Shown in pieces: positions 10,401-22,400 of a stretch of DNA of 64,000 nt; positions within the stretch are counted from its first letter, which is position 1; each line of letters begins with the position of its first letter. Origin of the DNA: Chrysaora quinquecirrha (taxonomy: Eukaryota > Cnidaria > Scyphozoa > Semaeostomeae > Pelagiidae); the NCBI GenBank assembly GCA_014526335.1, contig JACTAT010000217.1:62001-126000 (forward strand), in the 5' to 3' direction. The notes under the pieces are model-generated. The model made no database searches and was not told where the DNA came from. It was given only the letters and a program-made list of their open reading frames with translations. The position numbers and the translations under genes were made by a program.

Positions 10401-13400
10401 CCTGATAGCAAACGATGACGAAAACAGACAGCCCTCACCTCAACTGAAACCAAACACAGATCGATAAGAACAGATTCTTCCATTCCGCTTGCTGCTGATC
10501 TCTTCATTTCGTTTTAGATAACGAGAACGTCGAAAACTAACCCAGAAGAAAATGATGAGATACCGAAGGTTTGAGTGTTAGATACTTTTGTTGTTTGGAA
10601 TTTTGCATTGCATAATTCTAGAACATATGCTATAATCCTAGGGCCTTAGATGACCATATAAAACAGGTTTTCATTTCCATGTCAGCAGGTAGTCATGTCA
10701 GCTCACTCCGAATCGAGCAAGCTACCCTTATTTGCTAACGTAAAGCTCACGGGTTCAAAAAGAGAAGATCGTACGATGAGATGGGTATTCTAGGACTATT
10801 TGTCCGATTACTCATATTCACCGATGGCTTAATAATGGACAACTGAGTTGATTTTGACTATCGGGCTTCTTCTGTTTCCCACGACAGTGGGATTAACAGC
10901 AACACGTGCAACGGTACAACCAGGGGTGAGAAACCCACTGCTTAACCGTCAAGCTGCATTTGTGTTTGAAATAGGGAAGGCTAACTGACGCAGTAGGTTT
11001 TATCAAGACCAAAGAAATTCGCAGCTTTCAGTTAAAGTTTCGGAAGGCAATATACGCTCTAGCTACAACTGTTCTAACTGGATGTGATATGTTTTATTTG
11101 CGCCGGTCACCAGGAAATCAGCCGCAGATATATGAAATAACAAAACCTATACTTGGTCGTAACGATGCCCGACTTACCGATATCCTGGCTAGAGCACATC
11201 CTAACTGAGCTCTCTGCCGCAGCATCTTCATGAACATCCCGCTTCTTCATTGTGACACAACGGGGAACGGTACCCTCGGCTAGAGCTTGACCTAACTGAG
11301 CTTACTGACACTTCGAGCTGGATAAGGCTACGACTCCACGGCATCTTCATGCACGTCCCACTTTTGTTTAGAGTTTGCAAACAACGGTACCGACACCCTG
11401 ACAGCTTTCTAAATGTAAAAATCTATGCGTAAAAAAATTATATATACCTGGTTTAATTTGTAGGCATCCCAATCCATCTACTGCACTTTTTTCTGCTGCA
11501 ATAACATACCAATACATCCAACAAATACTGAAAAGGCAGATGGTATCTTGCAAAGGCATTTTGGTGATCACGTTCTCAAGGTAATTGCTTGTCTTATTTC
11601 CTGTAAAGAAAAGTTAGTTTGTTCACGCTGCTGCATTTTAACACAAAACCAGAGACTGTTGCATTTCAATTACCTTCTCAACACGAACAACTGAATGTTG
11701 GCTTCAGAGCTGTTAGAGCGTCCAGTGTTAGTTTTCTAAAAACTACCACGGAATATATAACAAGCCCACATGGAGCAGGAGTGAGGGCTTTTGCAAATGC
11801 TGTCCAGAATGCGAAATCTTGTAGAAAAAGATATGTTTCTTTGTGAAAGCGTTCCCAATTCTCTCCTACTAATCTCATGGTTTTTAAACTGCCATAGAAA
11901 TTGCCATACTGTGAAGATCCAGCGTTAAACTGCTAAGCTGCTATACTGCAAAGACTTGGTGTTAAACTGCCATAGAAGCAGCTCTTCAGTTGCATTGACT
12001 ATGTATATACAGATATAGCGTTTTTTTAAAGGGGCCTTACCAATTGCTGTGTTTTAAGCAAAGAATGTCGTTTCTGAAAGCTAGCGAGCACTGTCTATGT
12101 CGCTAAGGCTGGAAATACTGAAACTGATGTCCAATGTAGCAGAAAATCAGCATATCCACCTTCTTACTAAAATAATTGTGCTGCTCCAAAAAATTGTGGA
12201 AATGTCTATCTGTAGGCACGAATTACGACGGCTCTTGTTGTGCCAAATATACTTAAATAGATATGTATACAAATTTGATTAAAAATCTGTTTTACATCAG
12301 ATACCTTTTGGTGACGAAGAACGAAGAGCCTTGTTTCCACCACTGCAGCCAAAGTCTTATGAGATCACGGGAACAGGTTGGGAGAAGAGTTGCGCCGATC
12401 TTTCATTGGCTGGGGTTGGCTGGATCGCACTGACTGCTGGGAAATGTTCTGTTATAACAGTTGAGCTTCACACACCAAATGGCATCGGTCAGCAACTGAG
12501 GACAGAATGTGTCATGCCATACAGCGTAACAAAAAGAGGTAAGCGTATAGTAAATTACCGCAATATTTTGGGTATCAGAGGAATTTTAGCGGGCACCTTC
12601 GAAAACGCAACAAAAACAATAGACCTTTTCAAAGAGGCCTGGGTTTGGCGCGAAATTTTTCTGGAAAATGGAAGACCTTTTCAGTAAGGGAATCCTCTCT
12701 GTGTGCAACGACTGGAATTTCGATCGTTTTAGGGGATCAGCAAACTTTGCTCCACTCACGAATAATGGAAGAAGAAGAGAGTGAAGCAATCTGCAACAAT
12801 AAATGCTGATAATATGTGCAGAAATTCAGGAAAAAAGATATAAACACTTCAAAAACAGGAAAATATTTCATTAAATGTCTTCTTGAGCAAATATGGTGGG
12901 ATTTGGAGCCTTTCTTTCAGTTTCATTCCAAGTAAACAAACGTGAATTTGAAAGTAAAATTTGATGCACAACATCTCCTCAAACGACGTTGAACCCGGAG
13001 AGGATTCCCTTACTGGAAAGGTCTACCATTTTCCAGAAAAATGTCGCACCCGACCCAGGCCTCTTTGAAAAGGTCTATAGCAATATACGCTATTGATTCA
13101 AGCAAGATAAAATAATTTTTATCTTGATTCAAGTGGATGGCGTATATTTCCAAAACCCTAAAACTAGCCCTAATTAGGTATTGCTTTTTGACGTTTCAAA
13201 CTGAAATTTAAATGAAAATTTTCAACTTCCTCTCAAGGCAAGCGTGGCGTTCGACATCTTGGAAATTACACAAAAAGAATTTACGAATGCACGAGAAAAG
13301 AAAACCCGCAACTGGTCAGCGCTTTTGAACGACAAAATGAAATCATCAGAGCCTGGATAAAGAAGATCGAAGAAAAGCAGAAAATTCAAAGATTGCAAAA

Positions 13401-13539
13401 GAGGGAGGAACGCAGGAAACTACTTCTTGAACAAGGTGTTTTCGGCAAAATGCGTCAGCTCGCAGCTGAGGTTGATTTCATAGAAGCAGAAGCTGCTAAA
13501 GCTAAAGCAAGAGTATTGGAGTCTGGAGACCAGCAATGA
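7481..13539 (+). CDS. NOA1: NOA1, mitochondrial circularly permuted GTPase
   Basis: NOA1 is a YqeH-type GTPase needed for mitochondrial ribosome assembly. Supported exons are 7481-8513, 9057-9281, 9691-9822, 11464-11580, 12301-12538 and 13238-13539. All internal phases agree and the stop is TGA at 13537-13539. An N-terminal treble-clef zinc motif (CTSC and CSNC) precedes GTPase motifs in the permuted order: VGNKVDM (G4), VSGKTG (G5), GTSNVGKS (G1), then DTPG (G3). This permuted order is diagnostic. The last exon is Lys/Glu-rich and helical. From 7481 on it encodes about 681 residues, close to human (698). The start exon is unsettled: 7321-7378 carries a Met and basic, transit-like residues followed by a good donor (CGC|gtaagt), but its phase does not join 7481. 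Introns carry a SINE (9967-10135) and a foldback element (12620-13078). Confidence 0.93.
8508..8577 (+). repeat. 35-bp tandem duplication spanning the NOA1 splice donor
   Basis: Two adjacent units (8508-8542 and 8543-8577) both begin GCAGAGGTCAGTTAGTATTA and end aatttct. The first unit holds the donor GAG|gtcagt that joins in phase to 9057. The second unit repeats the same donor 35 bp downstream. Confidence 0.85.
9967..10135 (-). mobile_element. tRNA-derived SINE, family 2
   Basis: Read on the minus strand it begins near gctgtggcgtcgtggtctaa, resembling a tRNA A box. It then has GGGGTTCCAACC, resembling a B box, and ends in a unique tail near ggtgaaattgtg. Related copies: 24268-24436, 38818-39141 and a partial one near 11180-11345. 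It lies inside a NOA1 intron. Confidence 0.55.
11180..11345 (-). mobile_element. Partial SINE family 2 copies
   Basis: The sequence carries gagctt, gacac and gagctgga blocks, followed by ccacggcatcttcat, similar to the head of the copies at 9967 and 24268. It appears as two degraded tandem pieces inside the NOA1 intron before 11464. Confidence 0.35.
12620..13078. mobile_element. Foldback element in last NOA1 intron
   Basis: Arms of about 80 bp are inverted copies. The left arm (12620-12700) starts tagaccttttcaaagaggcc and runs to taagggaatcctc; the right arm (12998-13078) is its inverse with a few mismatches. The centre is about 300 bp without coding potential. No target-site duplication was resolved. 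Confidence 0.7.
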
Positions 13540-13853
13540 CGTCAGACTCGGAAACCCATAAACCACAAGTTATACTTTTACGATTTTACAGCACCAAGCC
13601 TGTGTCGCTGGAATTGTGAGGAGACTCTTTCGTGTCCACCTCTGCGGAGGGCAATCAGTGACTCGATTCGAATCTCCATTCAGACAAACTACCACTTCTT
13701 CTTTCATTAGCAGCTTATGTGTACGAAACGAACGCATTTAGTTGTTAAACTGTTCTAAAAACAATGCGCAAGATTGAAATAAGATTAAAACCATGAGTGT
13801 TATTTCAGATTCATATAAACAACAGAAACGCATTTTTGTGATACGAAATCACC

Positions 13854-13962
13854 TATCCTGGGTGCCAGAGTCTCCAAGACTGTTGGAAGGAGAGTAAGAG
13901 GGGTAGAGGGGGTTTCAGTTTAATTTTATTTTTATTTTTTGGAGGCTCTGGCATCCAGGGTA
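13854..13962. mobile_element. 109-bp hairpin element, CCTGGGTGCCAGAG termini, 9-bp TSD
   Basis: This is the second member of the family at 5779-5905. The termini are TATCCTGGGTGCCAGAG and, inverted, TACCCTGGATGCCAGAG. Exactly GAAATCACC flanks both sides (13845-13853 and 13963-13971). The two copies have unrelated duplications of equal length, so 9 bp is the true target-site size. Confidence 0.85.
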
Positions 13963-14316
13963 GAAATCACCGTTTTTATCTTGATAAGCAATTTTCCTTC
14001 GATTTAGCGTCCCCTCCGAATACCCCCCGATAAAGCGCATTAATTATGGAGCGCTCGGTGGACAGAAATTAGGATGAATTATCCTGTGTGTAATCTGTAA
14101 TGCATATGGGTTGAGAAAAGATGGTATGGAAACATATTTTTATCAACAGTTATACTTCTATACTGTTGTAAACACTTTTGTGGAACAAGGTTAAAGCGAA
14201 ACATGCATTTTTCAATTACAAAATTCGGCTTTTGAGGTTTGAAAATGTTCTGCTGTTATCGAGCGATTGTTCCGTTTTTTTACCTAATCTCAATCTCTAT
14301 GTATCTTTTGTATCTA

Positions 14317-14687
14317 TGCACGTTTTTTTTTATAAGGAACACCTTTATAAGGAACTTGAGGCTGACAATTCCTAAAAAATTAAGGAACTTTAAGGAACTG
14401 TCGAGGCTCAGATGAAAAACTAGGAATAAATCTTTTCAAGAACAAGACTATTCGTACAGAAAAATAACAGAATAACAATATATTTCCCATCGTTCTGCCA
14501 AAAGACTCCATTTATATTAAAAGTTAGAAAATGAAGCAAATTTATATGAATTTGCTGTAAAAATTAGTATTCAAACATATTTCATGACAAGGAACAATAT
14601 AAGGAACTTCAGCCTCATTTTGTCGAAAAATTAAGGAACTCAAGCCTCAACTCAGACCAAAGGTTCCTTATGAAAAAAAAACGTGTA
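14317..14687. mobile_element. TACACGC-family hairpin element
   Basis: The left end tgcacgttttttttataaggaac is the inverse of the right end ggttccttatgaaaaaaaaacgtgta. Inside are repeated taaggaac motifs, as in the copy at 6484-6895. Confidence 0.65.
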
Positions 14688-14889
14688 TACAGACAATACT
14701 TTAATGTAAAGCAGGTCCTTTTGATCAAAAATTAATTGAAAGTGTACATAAAGCTGAGGCTACATAACAAATACAGCTAATGAGCTGAATGTCAAGAACG
14801 ATGAAAACTATTACAAGGCACGCAAACAAAAAATCTCTGTGTTTAGGAAACGTTATCATTGGAAATCTGTTCGATAGAAAGTAATCAGG

Positions 14890-15000
14890 ATGGGAACAGC
14901 TTCATCCAGAATTGGAGCCAATCTTGAACACACACCATTGCCTGTTGATCAAGTACCTTATATACAGTACATAAGCGGCTTGTTGTTCCTTTCGGATTGA
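14890..15000 (+). pseudogene. Truncated raftlin-like first exon
   Basis: An ATG-started frame reads MGTASSRIGAN and then HTPLPVDQVPY before diverging and stopping (TGA 14998-15000). The intact gene 1.3 kb downstream has MGASSSKQG and HTPLPVDQAPY at the same positions, so this is a duplicated N-terminal coding segment. Only about 27 residues align. It retains the N-terminal Gly2 myristoylation context. It could be a broken tandem duplicate or the 5' exon of a lost paralogue. Confidence 0.7.
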
Positions 15001-15178
15001 AAAACAGAACAATCCTGATTCGAAATCAAGATTGTTTTGATTGCGAAAGGAACACGTAGTATTACGGACTATATCTGGGACTGGCGGGAACGAAAAGTTG
15101 GCCCACGTTGAAACGAGGCTGGTCCGTTGCATAATCACAACAAGATAGCCATGACATTGCTCTTCTTTAAGTTTTCAC

Positions 15179-15427
15179 TTAAGTTCCATTTCGAAAAATA
15201 GGAATCGATTTTGTCGATACATTTTTTGTAATCCTGAAGGTGTGGTTGAGGGCAGTACACATAAGATCATCAGCATATAGTAAATGGGAAAAACCTATAC
15301 CACCCACATTGACCTGATAAAACTCCCCATCAAATTTGCGATATCTTCTATAAAAGGTTCCAACCATATTTGAGACTCTAGAACCAAGGGTAGAAAAGGC
15401 ATAAGAGTAGCAGGCACAACACAATAC
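15179..15427 (-). pseudogene. Reverse-transcriptase remnant with YADD box
   Basis: The minus-strand frame contains GGIGFSHLLYADDLMC, the catalytic YADD core of retroelement reverse transcriptases, with the expected preceding small and hydrophobic residues. The frame is only about 80 residues, with no further RT blocks recognisable, so it is a decayed non-LTR or Penelope-type fragment. Confidence 0.65.
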
Positions 15428-15689
15428 CCACAGTAGATTTTAGGAAACTTGATGACTTGCTCATTCATGTCTTGAAAAGATCCGGCTGAATAAACGACAC
15501 AGACTATGTAGCTTTTGGCAACGATGTGGGAGTGTTGCTCCGATGTAAGATTCAGAGTAATGCAAACAGTAGCTATTCTGCTGGATTAGCTAAGGCTTCA
15601 GGTTCAAGACTTGCAGTAGTGAATAATACCACACTTTTAAAGAACGATTTCATAAGAACACAGGCAGTATGTTGACAAAAATTTCAAGA

Positions 15690-15960
15690 AGAATAAGGAC
15701 AAACGAGACTTGCCAAAACTGGGGTCAGTGACCATTACAAAGAATGAAAAATCTGATGAAAAAAGAGACACATGCCATGCCATAGGACAGCACATACTAG
15801 ACAACCATGACTGTGCAGAAAATTACAGCGAGGATTGTTTTAAAGTCATTTGCAAAGCAAGATCTTTATTTCATTTAGAAGTTTTGGAATCTGTCCACAT
15901 CAAAACCAAAAGGCCGGTTCTATGTAGACAGAAAGAGTTAGTTTTCTCACGTGGACTCGT
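15690..15960 (+). pseudogene. Retroelement C-terminal (GIY-YIG-like tail) remnant
   Basis: The frame reads IGQHILDNHDC, FKVICKARSLFHLEVLES and then HIKTKRPVLCRQKE. This pattern is typical of the C-terminal nuclease segment in Penelope-like and related elements common in cnidarians. It is not continuous with the minus-strand RT remnant next door. No start or complete domain is present. The family assignment is from memory of the pattern only. Confidence 0.45.
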
Positions 15961-16183
15961 GTGCAATTTAAAAATGAATTCATCGTTCCGTTCCATTCCA
16001 ACAGGTTCTACCATTCCGAACTCCTATTCCTTAACTATTCCAGCATTCCATATTTTAGCAATGCACTGTTGTCAACAACAACGGTGACGTGTGTGACGAG
16101 CGAGAGACTTGTCTTTTCTCGCGACAAAAACTGGGCAATCTGCACCCAGAAACTAGTTTGATTTTACCTATAAAGTAATAAAA

Positions 16184-18026
16184 ATGGGAGCATCTTCATC
16201 GAAACAAGGAACAGTGATAAAAGCAAACCATACACCACTGCCTGTGGACCAAGCACCATATTCAGGCCCGATTTGTCAATATTCATTTTTGAACATCAAT
16301 GTCGAGATGCAAGGCCATATGAGTTTCAACTTCTCCCCTGGGCAACAAGTCATTACCAGCAATGTTGATGCTTACTATCCTTCCCTTGCACAGAGCTACA
16401 ACGATGGTTTTAAAGTCGCAGCTTTCTTCAAAATTCCAGGCAGCCAACAAAGGACTGGTGGGTTGTTTTCCATGGCAGTGCAAATCCCATACCAGGTCGT
16501 TTACTGCAGGAAGATTGCACAAGATCAGGCCCCTCCCCCAGCCACTTGGCAGCTAAAAATCGAGAAATCCATGATTTACTTAAGCGTGCTGAGACCTGGT
16601 ATACTGTTTTCTTCATTTTCTCCTAATCGAGAAATCACTGCTGATCTGTCCCATCTGTACCAGATAATATGTCAAAATGCAGATCAAGGGGGCAGATTTG
16701 TCTGTATGGAGTTAACTGGACAAACACAGTCTCAAGGAATGGGAGCTGCAATGCAGGGAGTAACCCCAGGTGTGTATATTACTTGATGACCTAGTGTGTA
16801 CATATACTTTCTAAACAACAAGATCATTTCCAGGACAGATATACAAAATCATAATGGGGTTCAGATCATGTGTTTACCAAGCAAAGTCCAAGGTGAATTT
16901 GGCCAACTTTCTGTGCTAAAGATTGCACCTTAATACAGTGGCTCAGTACAGCAGAAATTTTCAGGAAACATGCACACAGTGTTGCCAGCGAAAATCCATA
17001 GTGACCATTTTGCAGAGTATGGGAGTTTTCAACGAGATCTCGATGTGCAAGAGCCCCTTTCTATCGCTCCATCCTATTGTTAGCCTATTGTTCCATAGAA
17101 AATCTCAGGTGTGCAAGTGCCATCCTCTGCAGTCTAGCAGAGTGATATTTGGCCAATTTTTTGTGCTGAAAAATGCACAAAAAAATTAAGGGCTTAGTAT
17201 GATTACCAAATAAATATGCTTGCCTGTTTGCTTGCTCCTTCCAGCATTATCCAGAACTGACTCTTCATAAAAATGCGATGTATTGAAATATTCCATTACA
17301 AAATCATTCAAATTTTCTCAGAACTTCACTATCTTCTTTCTTACAGGTTATGGAATAGATCTTTTCTTCAATATGCCACTGCATCCCAATCCTGTCATTT
17401 ACTCATACATGGCAGTGTCAGTTCCAATCCAATTTTCATATTCCTTCACATCAGTTGATCTGGTTTGTGACTGGATGGGAAATTTGGCTCAGTATGTTAA
17501 CCAAGGATGGAGGCTGGCTGATATATTTCTGGTTAATGATGGCATGGGCTTGTATGGGACCAGCAGTGGTCATCAAAGGCATCATGGTGGAGCACATAAT
17601 CATCATCATCATCATGGTCAGTTGGGTTTTCGACAGACACATTTAAATTCAGTTTGGATCTTTGAGAAAGAGAAAGCCAAGATGGAAGACCCAACTCCTG
17701 TCTATGAATGTACATTTGTAGAATATCATGTGAAAGTAAAAGTCTCTGGATTCACTGGTGTCTCTTCAGATTTTAATATTACACAGCTTTGCCAAGAAAT
17801 GGGTAGCAGAGGCTGGAAACTTGTATGCTTTGTAGATACACCAAAAATTGTATCAAGAGGTTTTGCATCTGTGACTATGGCCGTAATGCTGTTCTTTCAA
17901 AGGAGGATTATGAGACCTCAAAATGTTGGATTTGCTCCTGTGGGGATGCCACAAGCTGGAATAGAGCCAACTGCACCACAAGCTGGCATAGATCCCCCAC
18001 CTCCTTATCCAGCAGACAGCAAATGA
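16184..18026 (+). CDS. Raftlin-like lipid-raft protein, two exons
   Basis: Exon 1 is 16184-16769 and exon 2 is 17347-18026 (CCAG|gtgtgt donor, ttcttacag acceptor, phase 1), giving 421 residues. The start MGASSSK has Gly2, Ser6 and Lys7, a good N-myristoylation context. Vertebrate raftlin also has a palmitoylated Cys3, which is absent here. Two-part similarity to raftlin: YNDGFKVAAFF and GGRFVCMELTG in the first half; then LAQYVNQGWRLADIFL and LCQEMGSRGWKLVCFVDTP in the second, matching the family's repeated helix-strand units. Exon 2 has a His-rich loop (HHHHH near residue 282) and ends with a proline-rich PPPPYP, a possible WW-domain ligand. Probable role: membrane-raft scaffold in receptor signalling or uptake. 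Human raftlin is longer (about 578). AATAAA lies at 18179-18184. Confidence 0.62.
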
Positions 18027-19420
18027 AATGATTTTATGAAAAGTTTCAGATATCTGCATCCTGATTACATCTGCTTGTTTGAAAGAGATTTTTCTTCTAT
18101 TACTTGAATTCTTTAAATAATACAATAACTACTCATATTATTGCTGGCTATAATTACTCATTATGCATGTTGTATTTTAATAAAGCATATCAGACATAGC
18201 TGCCAATTTTGTAAAATGTAGCAATGGCAATGAATATACCTTTGTTGTCCTTGATTATTGTTAGTGTATATTCAAAAACACATAATCACATATTAATTCT
18301 GTATTAATATACTTACAAATTTCCAGATAATTATTGAATTTTATTAGTTGTTATGTTACAAATTCTTTACCAATAGCTACTTGCATCCAATGTAGTTAAT
18401 TTTATATCCTACATGTATATCAAAAGCTTTTGGCTGCAACACCCTATCTAAAATAAGTGCTTAGTACCAAATACAAATCGACTTAAGTAATTTTAATAAT
18501 AATGTTAATTTTAACATAAAGTAATGTTATCAGAATTTGTATTTATTCAAAAACTCAAAAATGATTGTTATATATTTATGCTGTTATTTTATATAATGTG
18601 CTGAGCTATGAAACTTATGATACTTAGAACTTAAGATATGATACTTAGAACTTAAGAAGGAAATGTGATGAATTTGACTGTGTGTATTTTGATGGAAACT
18701 TTTTTAGACATTCTTATATCTTTTACAGAATAAATTCACAGATTGATGGAAAGATGCCCAAATTCATTCAGATTTGCATTTAAAATTCTCCTAATTCATG
18801 ATATTTTGAGATCAAAATTTGTCACAGATATAAGGAACTGCAAGGTTCTTTAGCTAGGATAAGGTTCAAGCATATGTATACCTGTGTTTTAATGTAGCAA
18901 GAAAAATACCTGTAGCAGTGATTGACCTACATAGTATAAGTACACTTCTGAGTCTTGCCAAACTTGATGAGTTTTATCAGGAATTCACCAGAGTTGCTTC
19001 TAGTTCCCCGGACTCACTAAGTTCCTTTAGAAAACAAGATAACAAAGAATTTATCACTGTTGTTCAAAGGCAAGATTCCACCAGATGCAGAATGTTGTGT
19101 ATGATAGATGTTTTACAAGCATCTTTTATTGTTCAAAAATTTGCTTGATCAAGTGCTCTTAGGTGCAAAATAACCCCCCGTTTATTAATTTGAGCTTTTC
19201 TCCCCACCCATGGACCTTATTAGGACCCCTCTTTATTACTTTTGGAAGGAAGATTTAACTTGTGAAAGGGGTAAACTACTTTATTAAATTTCCCCCACCC
19301 CCAGACCTTATTAGGACCCCCCATTTATTTAGACCCCCCATTCATTTGGCACCTGAGAGTATAGATGCAATTGTTTCGGCATATTTAGGTTAAAAGCTTC
19401 AATGATTCCTTATAAAGTTG
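18027..19420. other. Convergent 3' region between raftlin-like gene and GLRX3
   Basis: It holds the raftlin-like 3' untranslated region with AATAAA at 18179, AT-rich filler, a 20-bp tandem duplication (tatgatacttagaacttaag, about 18615-18654) and the hairpin element at 19154-19362. No additional exon is supported. Confidence 0.5.
19154..19362. mobile_element. CTCTTAGGTGC-ended element, C/G-tract rich
   Basis: The ends gctcttaggtgc and gcacctgagagt are inverted. Inside are repeated ttattaggacccccc motifs. Related to the better preserved copy at 53011-53387. A minus-strand AATAAA (complement of 19324-19329) lies about 95 bp past the GLRX3 stop and might serve as its polyadenylation signal (inference). 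Confidence 0.5.
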
Positions 19421-22400
19421 TCACTTTCCATATATTGTATTGAACCAGGGCTCCTGCTTGAGAGAGTCCCCTTCTTTTAGTTCATTAATCGAAATAACTA
19501 AGTCCCTCTTAAACCTGTCCCTTGTTCCTTTTTCGATAAGATCATTCTGCAAACGTAAGATCTGTACAGAGAAGTTGTGACTACGAGAATAAAGGAAATA
19601 ACCTACTTTTATAATATCAAGTCCACCAATCAAATCACCATTTACATACAGCTGAGGATATGTGGGCCAATTTGAATACTTTTTAAGCCCTTCTCTGACC
19701 TGAAAATTCCAAGACAAAAAATCATTAAACATTGCCTGTTGTAAGTAGCTTGAAACAAGAAGCAGAAAGATTAAAGGTACCCATTAGCCATGTTTGAAGA
19801 ATGAGATCACGCCTAGGAGATTGCAATGAACAGAATAGAGTTGCAACAAATTTCAGCCCTGTTCTCGCATTGTTAACCTGATTCTAACTGAATCCAAATC
19901 CAGCTGTACCCCATCGGCACACATATCTGATTTCTATCAGATCCGACTTTGTTCCCTAGCCGCCTAACCGTCCTTGTTTTCTCCTGTTAGCAATAATTGC
20001 CACTGATTCCCGCTTTATCTACATGTTTCTTTGTGCGTGTTCGCACTTATTCCCCTCCGTTCCCGCACGTTCCGCCGAAAACCACTGTTTCCCGCTCATT
20101 CCAGATCGTTCCTGACTTCATTCTTTGTTCCAGCTTTTAGAGATACATAGACAAATTGCTTTTACGCAAGTGGCTTGTAATTGAGTGGTAAACAACTTTG
20201 GTAGAACAAAGGAACGCAATTAGTTGAGTTCAACTAACAATATATGTCCGCAATGAAACCAAACACTTAAAAATCAAGAGCAAATCAAAATTTTGACCAC
20301 ATTGCAGGACCAAAAACATTTAGAATAATACGGCTTGCACTTTTTGGGCAGAAAAGGCTTCGTTCAAAAAAAGAAACGCGTTTCTAGGTACAGCAGGGCG
20401 GCAGTCATTCATTAAATTCGTTTATGAATGAGGCCGAGTACAGAGGCAGAACAATAGGGAACTAAGTGGTTCAATGAAACGATTGTTTTCATTGTGCACA
20501 TAGAGAATAGAAATTCCTACATAGAGAATAGAAATTCCGATCTTATTGTTACAACATTCCTGATTCCTAGGTATCTAGGTATCTATCTATCTATCTAGGT
20601 CTATTTCTTCCGGTTTGCCGAAAACCCCTGCATAACGTTTGAATTCTTCAAACATAAAAATGTTAGAAATACTTACTTCGTTATCTGACAGGATATCAAA
20701 ATGATCAAATTTTGCACTGAAAATTAACGAGAAAATTTCATCAAACCCAACAGAAAAGCAAAAATACAATGAACTTAGCAAGAATATCATGTAAGAATAA
20801 AACTTTACATTGGTCATCTCGTTGTATTCTGTGCGCTGATTGATTTCAAAACACAATACCAATGCCGATCCGCATCTGGCAATAAATTCCACCTTGACTT
20901 ACTACTGTTTTAGTCTGCTTCTGATGTGTATACTCTGATTAGTGTTTTGTTAGATAAAAAAACCTTGTATGTCCAAACATCTTTCCACTATTTCTCGAAA
21001 TTTTGTTAAGTTTTGGGCAACACAGAGACTATAGTAACATTAGCATAAAAATGTAAACACGAGGAAGACATGCAAACACAAAAAAAATAATACCTACATA
21101 AAGGCTGTGTTTGGTTGGGACTGATTCTTAACAGGAGAGACTTAGTACGTTTGAAATTTGTCATCGATCGATGGGTGCTGAACTCCAAAAACGGCAAGTT
21201 TAGTCGGCTTGGAAGAACTTTTAAACTATTCAAAAAGGTTTGGTACATTTTGCAGGGATTATCCTTTTGAAGATTTCTCCATGGTGAATTATGAAACAAA
21301 CTTGAAAAGAATGTGAAATAAATTCGAGAAAATTCCAAACACATTTTAATTTGCTGATGCTATCGCTTAAAGTTTACAGCACCTTAATTTAATGCATTAA
21401 TTTTAAGAAAAAGGGCTAAACTCCCAAAGCTCTTGATTAACGTCACTGTTGTTATTTCTCGTAAATTAAAAATTGTCCGTTTGGCGACTTAACTGGAACA
21501 TTTCGACTTTGATAAGTCGAGAAAATCTGCAAGAAACTTCTACTATTATAAAATTGTGCTTAAACGTAAGGAACTTGCCAAATATAATCAAACATTATTA
21601 GCTAAACATTGGAGATCTGCTTTGAAAGCAATGTTTAAACGTTTGGTCATATCACATCGCAAACCATTGCCTGACAAGCAGAATTGTTTAGCAAAGGTTT
21701 TGAAAATAATATATGATATATACGTATACGTATTAAAACATTTTGCTTCAAAAGCAAATTTCAGGGGCAAAGAATTACAAATTTTGTTTCGTGTGAAAGA
21801 ATAAGAGATAAGATCTCTTTCCTAGAGAGTCCACTTACTTGACTGAACTGAGAATTTGTATCGTAGCTCTGCTGAACTTGCACTGAGGATTCTAAAAAAC
21901 AAACAGAAGCCTCGATGAGTTCTTATGACATAAGTTTCCCAGACGTATATTTACAACAAGTGAACATTTCACGTAAAACGAGCAGTAAAATGATTTCATT
22001 CGCGACGATTCAGACTTTCGAATCTTTGTTGTGCGAAAGGTTGTGACAATCCTTCTTTGAACTTTGATATTATTTCAAAACAAAGACAGCTTAAATTGTT
22101 TATACTCATATAAGGTCACGTGAGCATACCCTTGAGCAAGCTTTTCTTTCATGCAAATGTTAAATCTCGTGCAACGAAGAGCACGATGTCAATTCAGTTT
22201 CTGACAAAAAAGTAATCATTCATACGACATGAAATAAGAAAAAATTCTATTGCTGGTTTTGTCTGCTAGGATGATTGGAATCCAATCCTAACTTTGGTTC
22301 TAGAGATTTTTATTCCCATGATGGACAAATTTTTCAATTGAATTTTTTCAAATTGATATTCCTACTATAGGTATAATTAAGCCACGGGCAGGGAATTCCG

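Larger units (their letters stand above)
13540..14889. other. Intergenic stretch with two hairpin elements
   Basis: No gene is seen. It contains the 109-bp hairpin (13854-13962) and the TACACGC-family element (14317-14687). The first part presumably holds the NOA1 3' untranslated region, but no clear AATAAA was identified. Confidence 0.5.
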
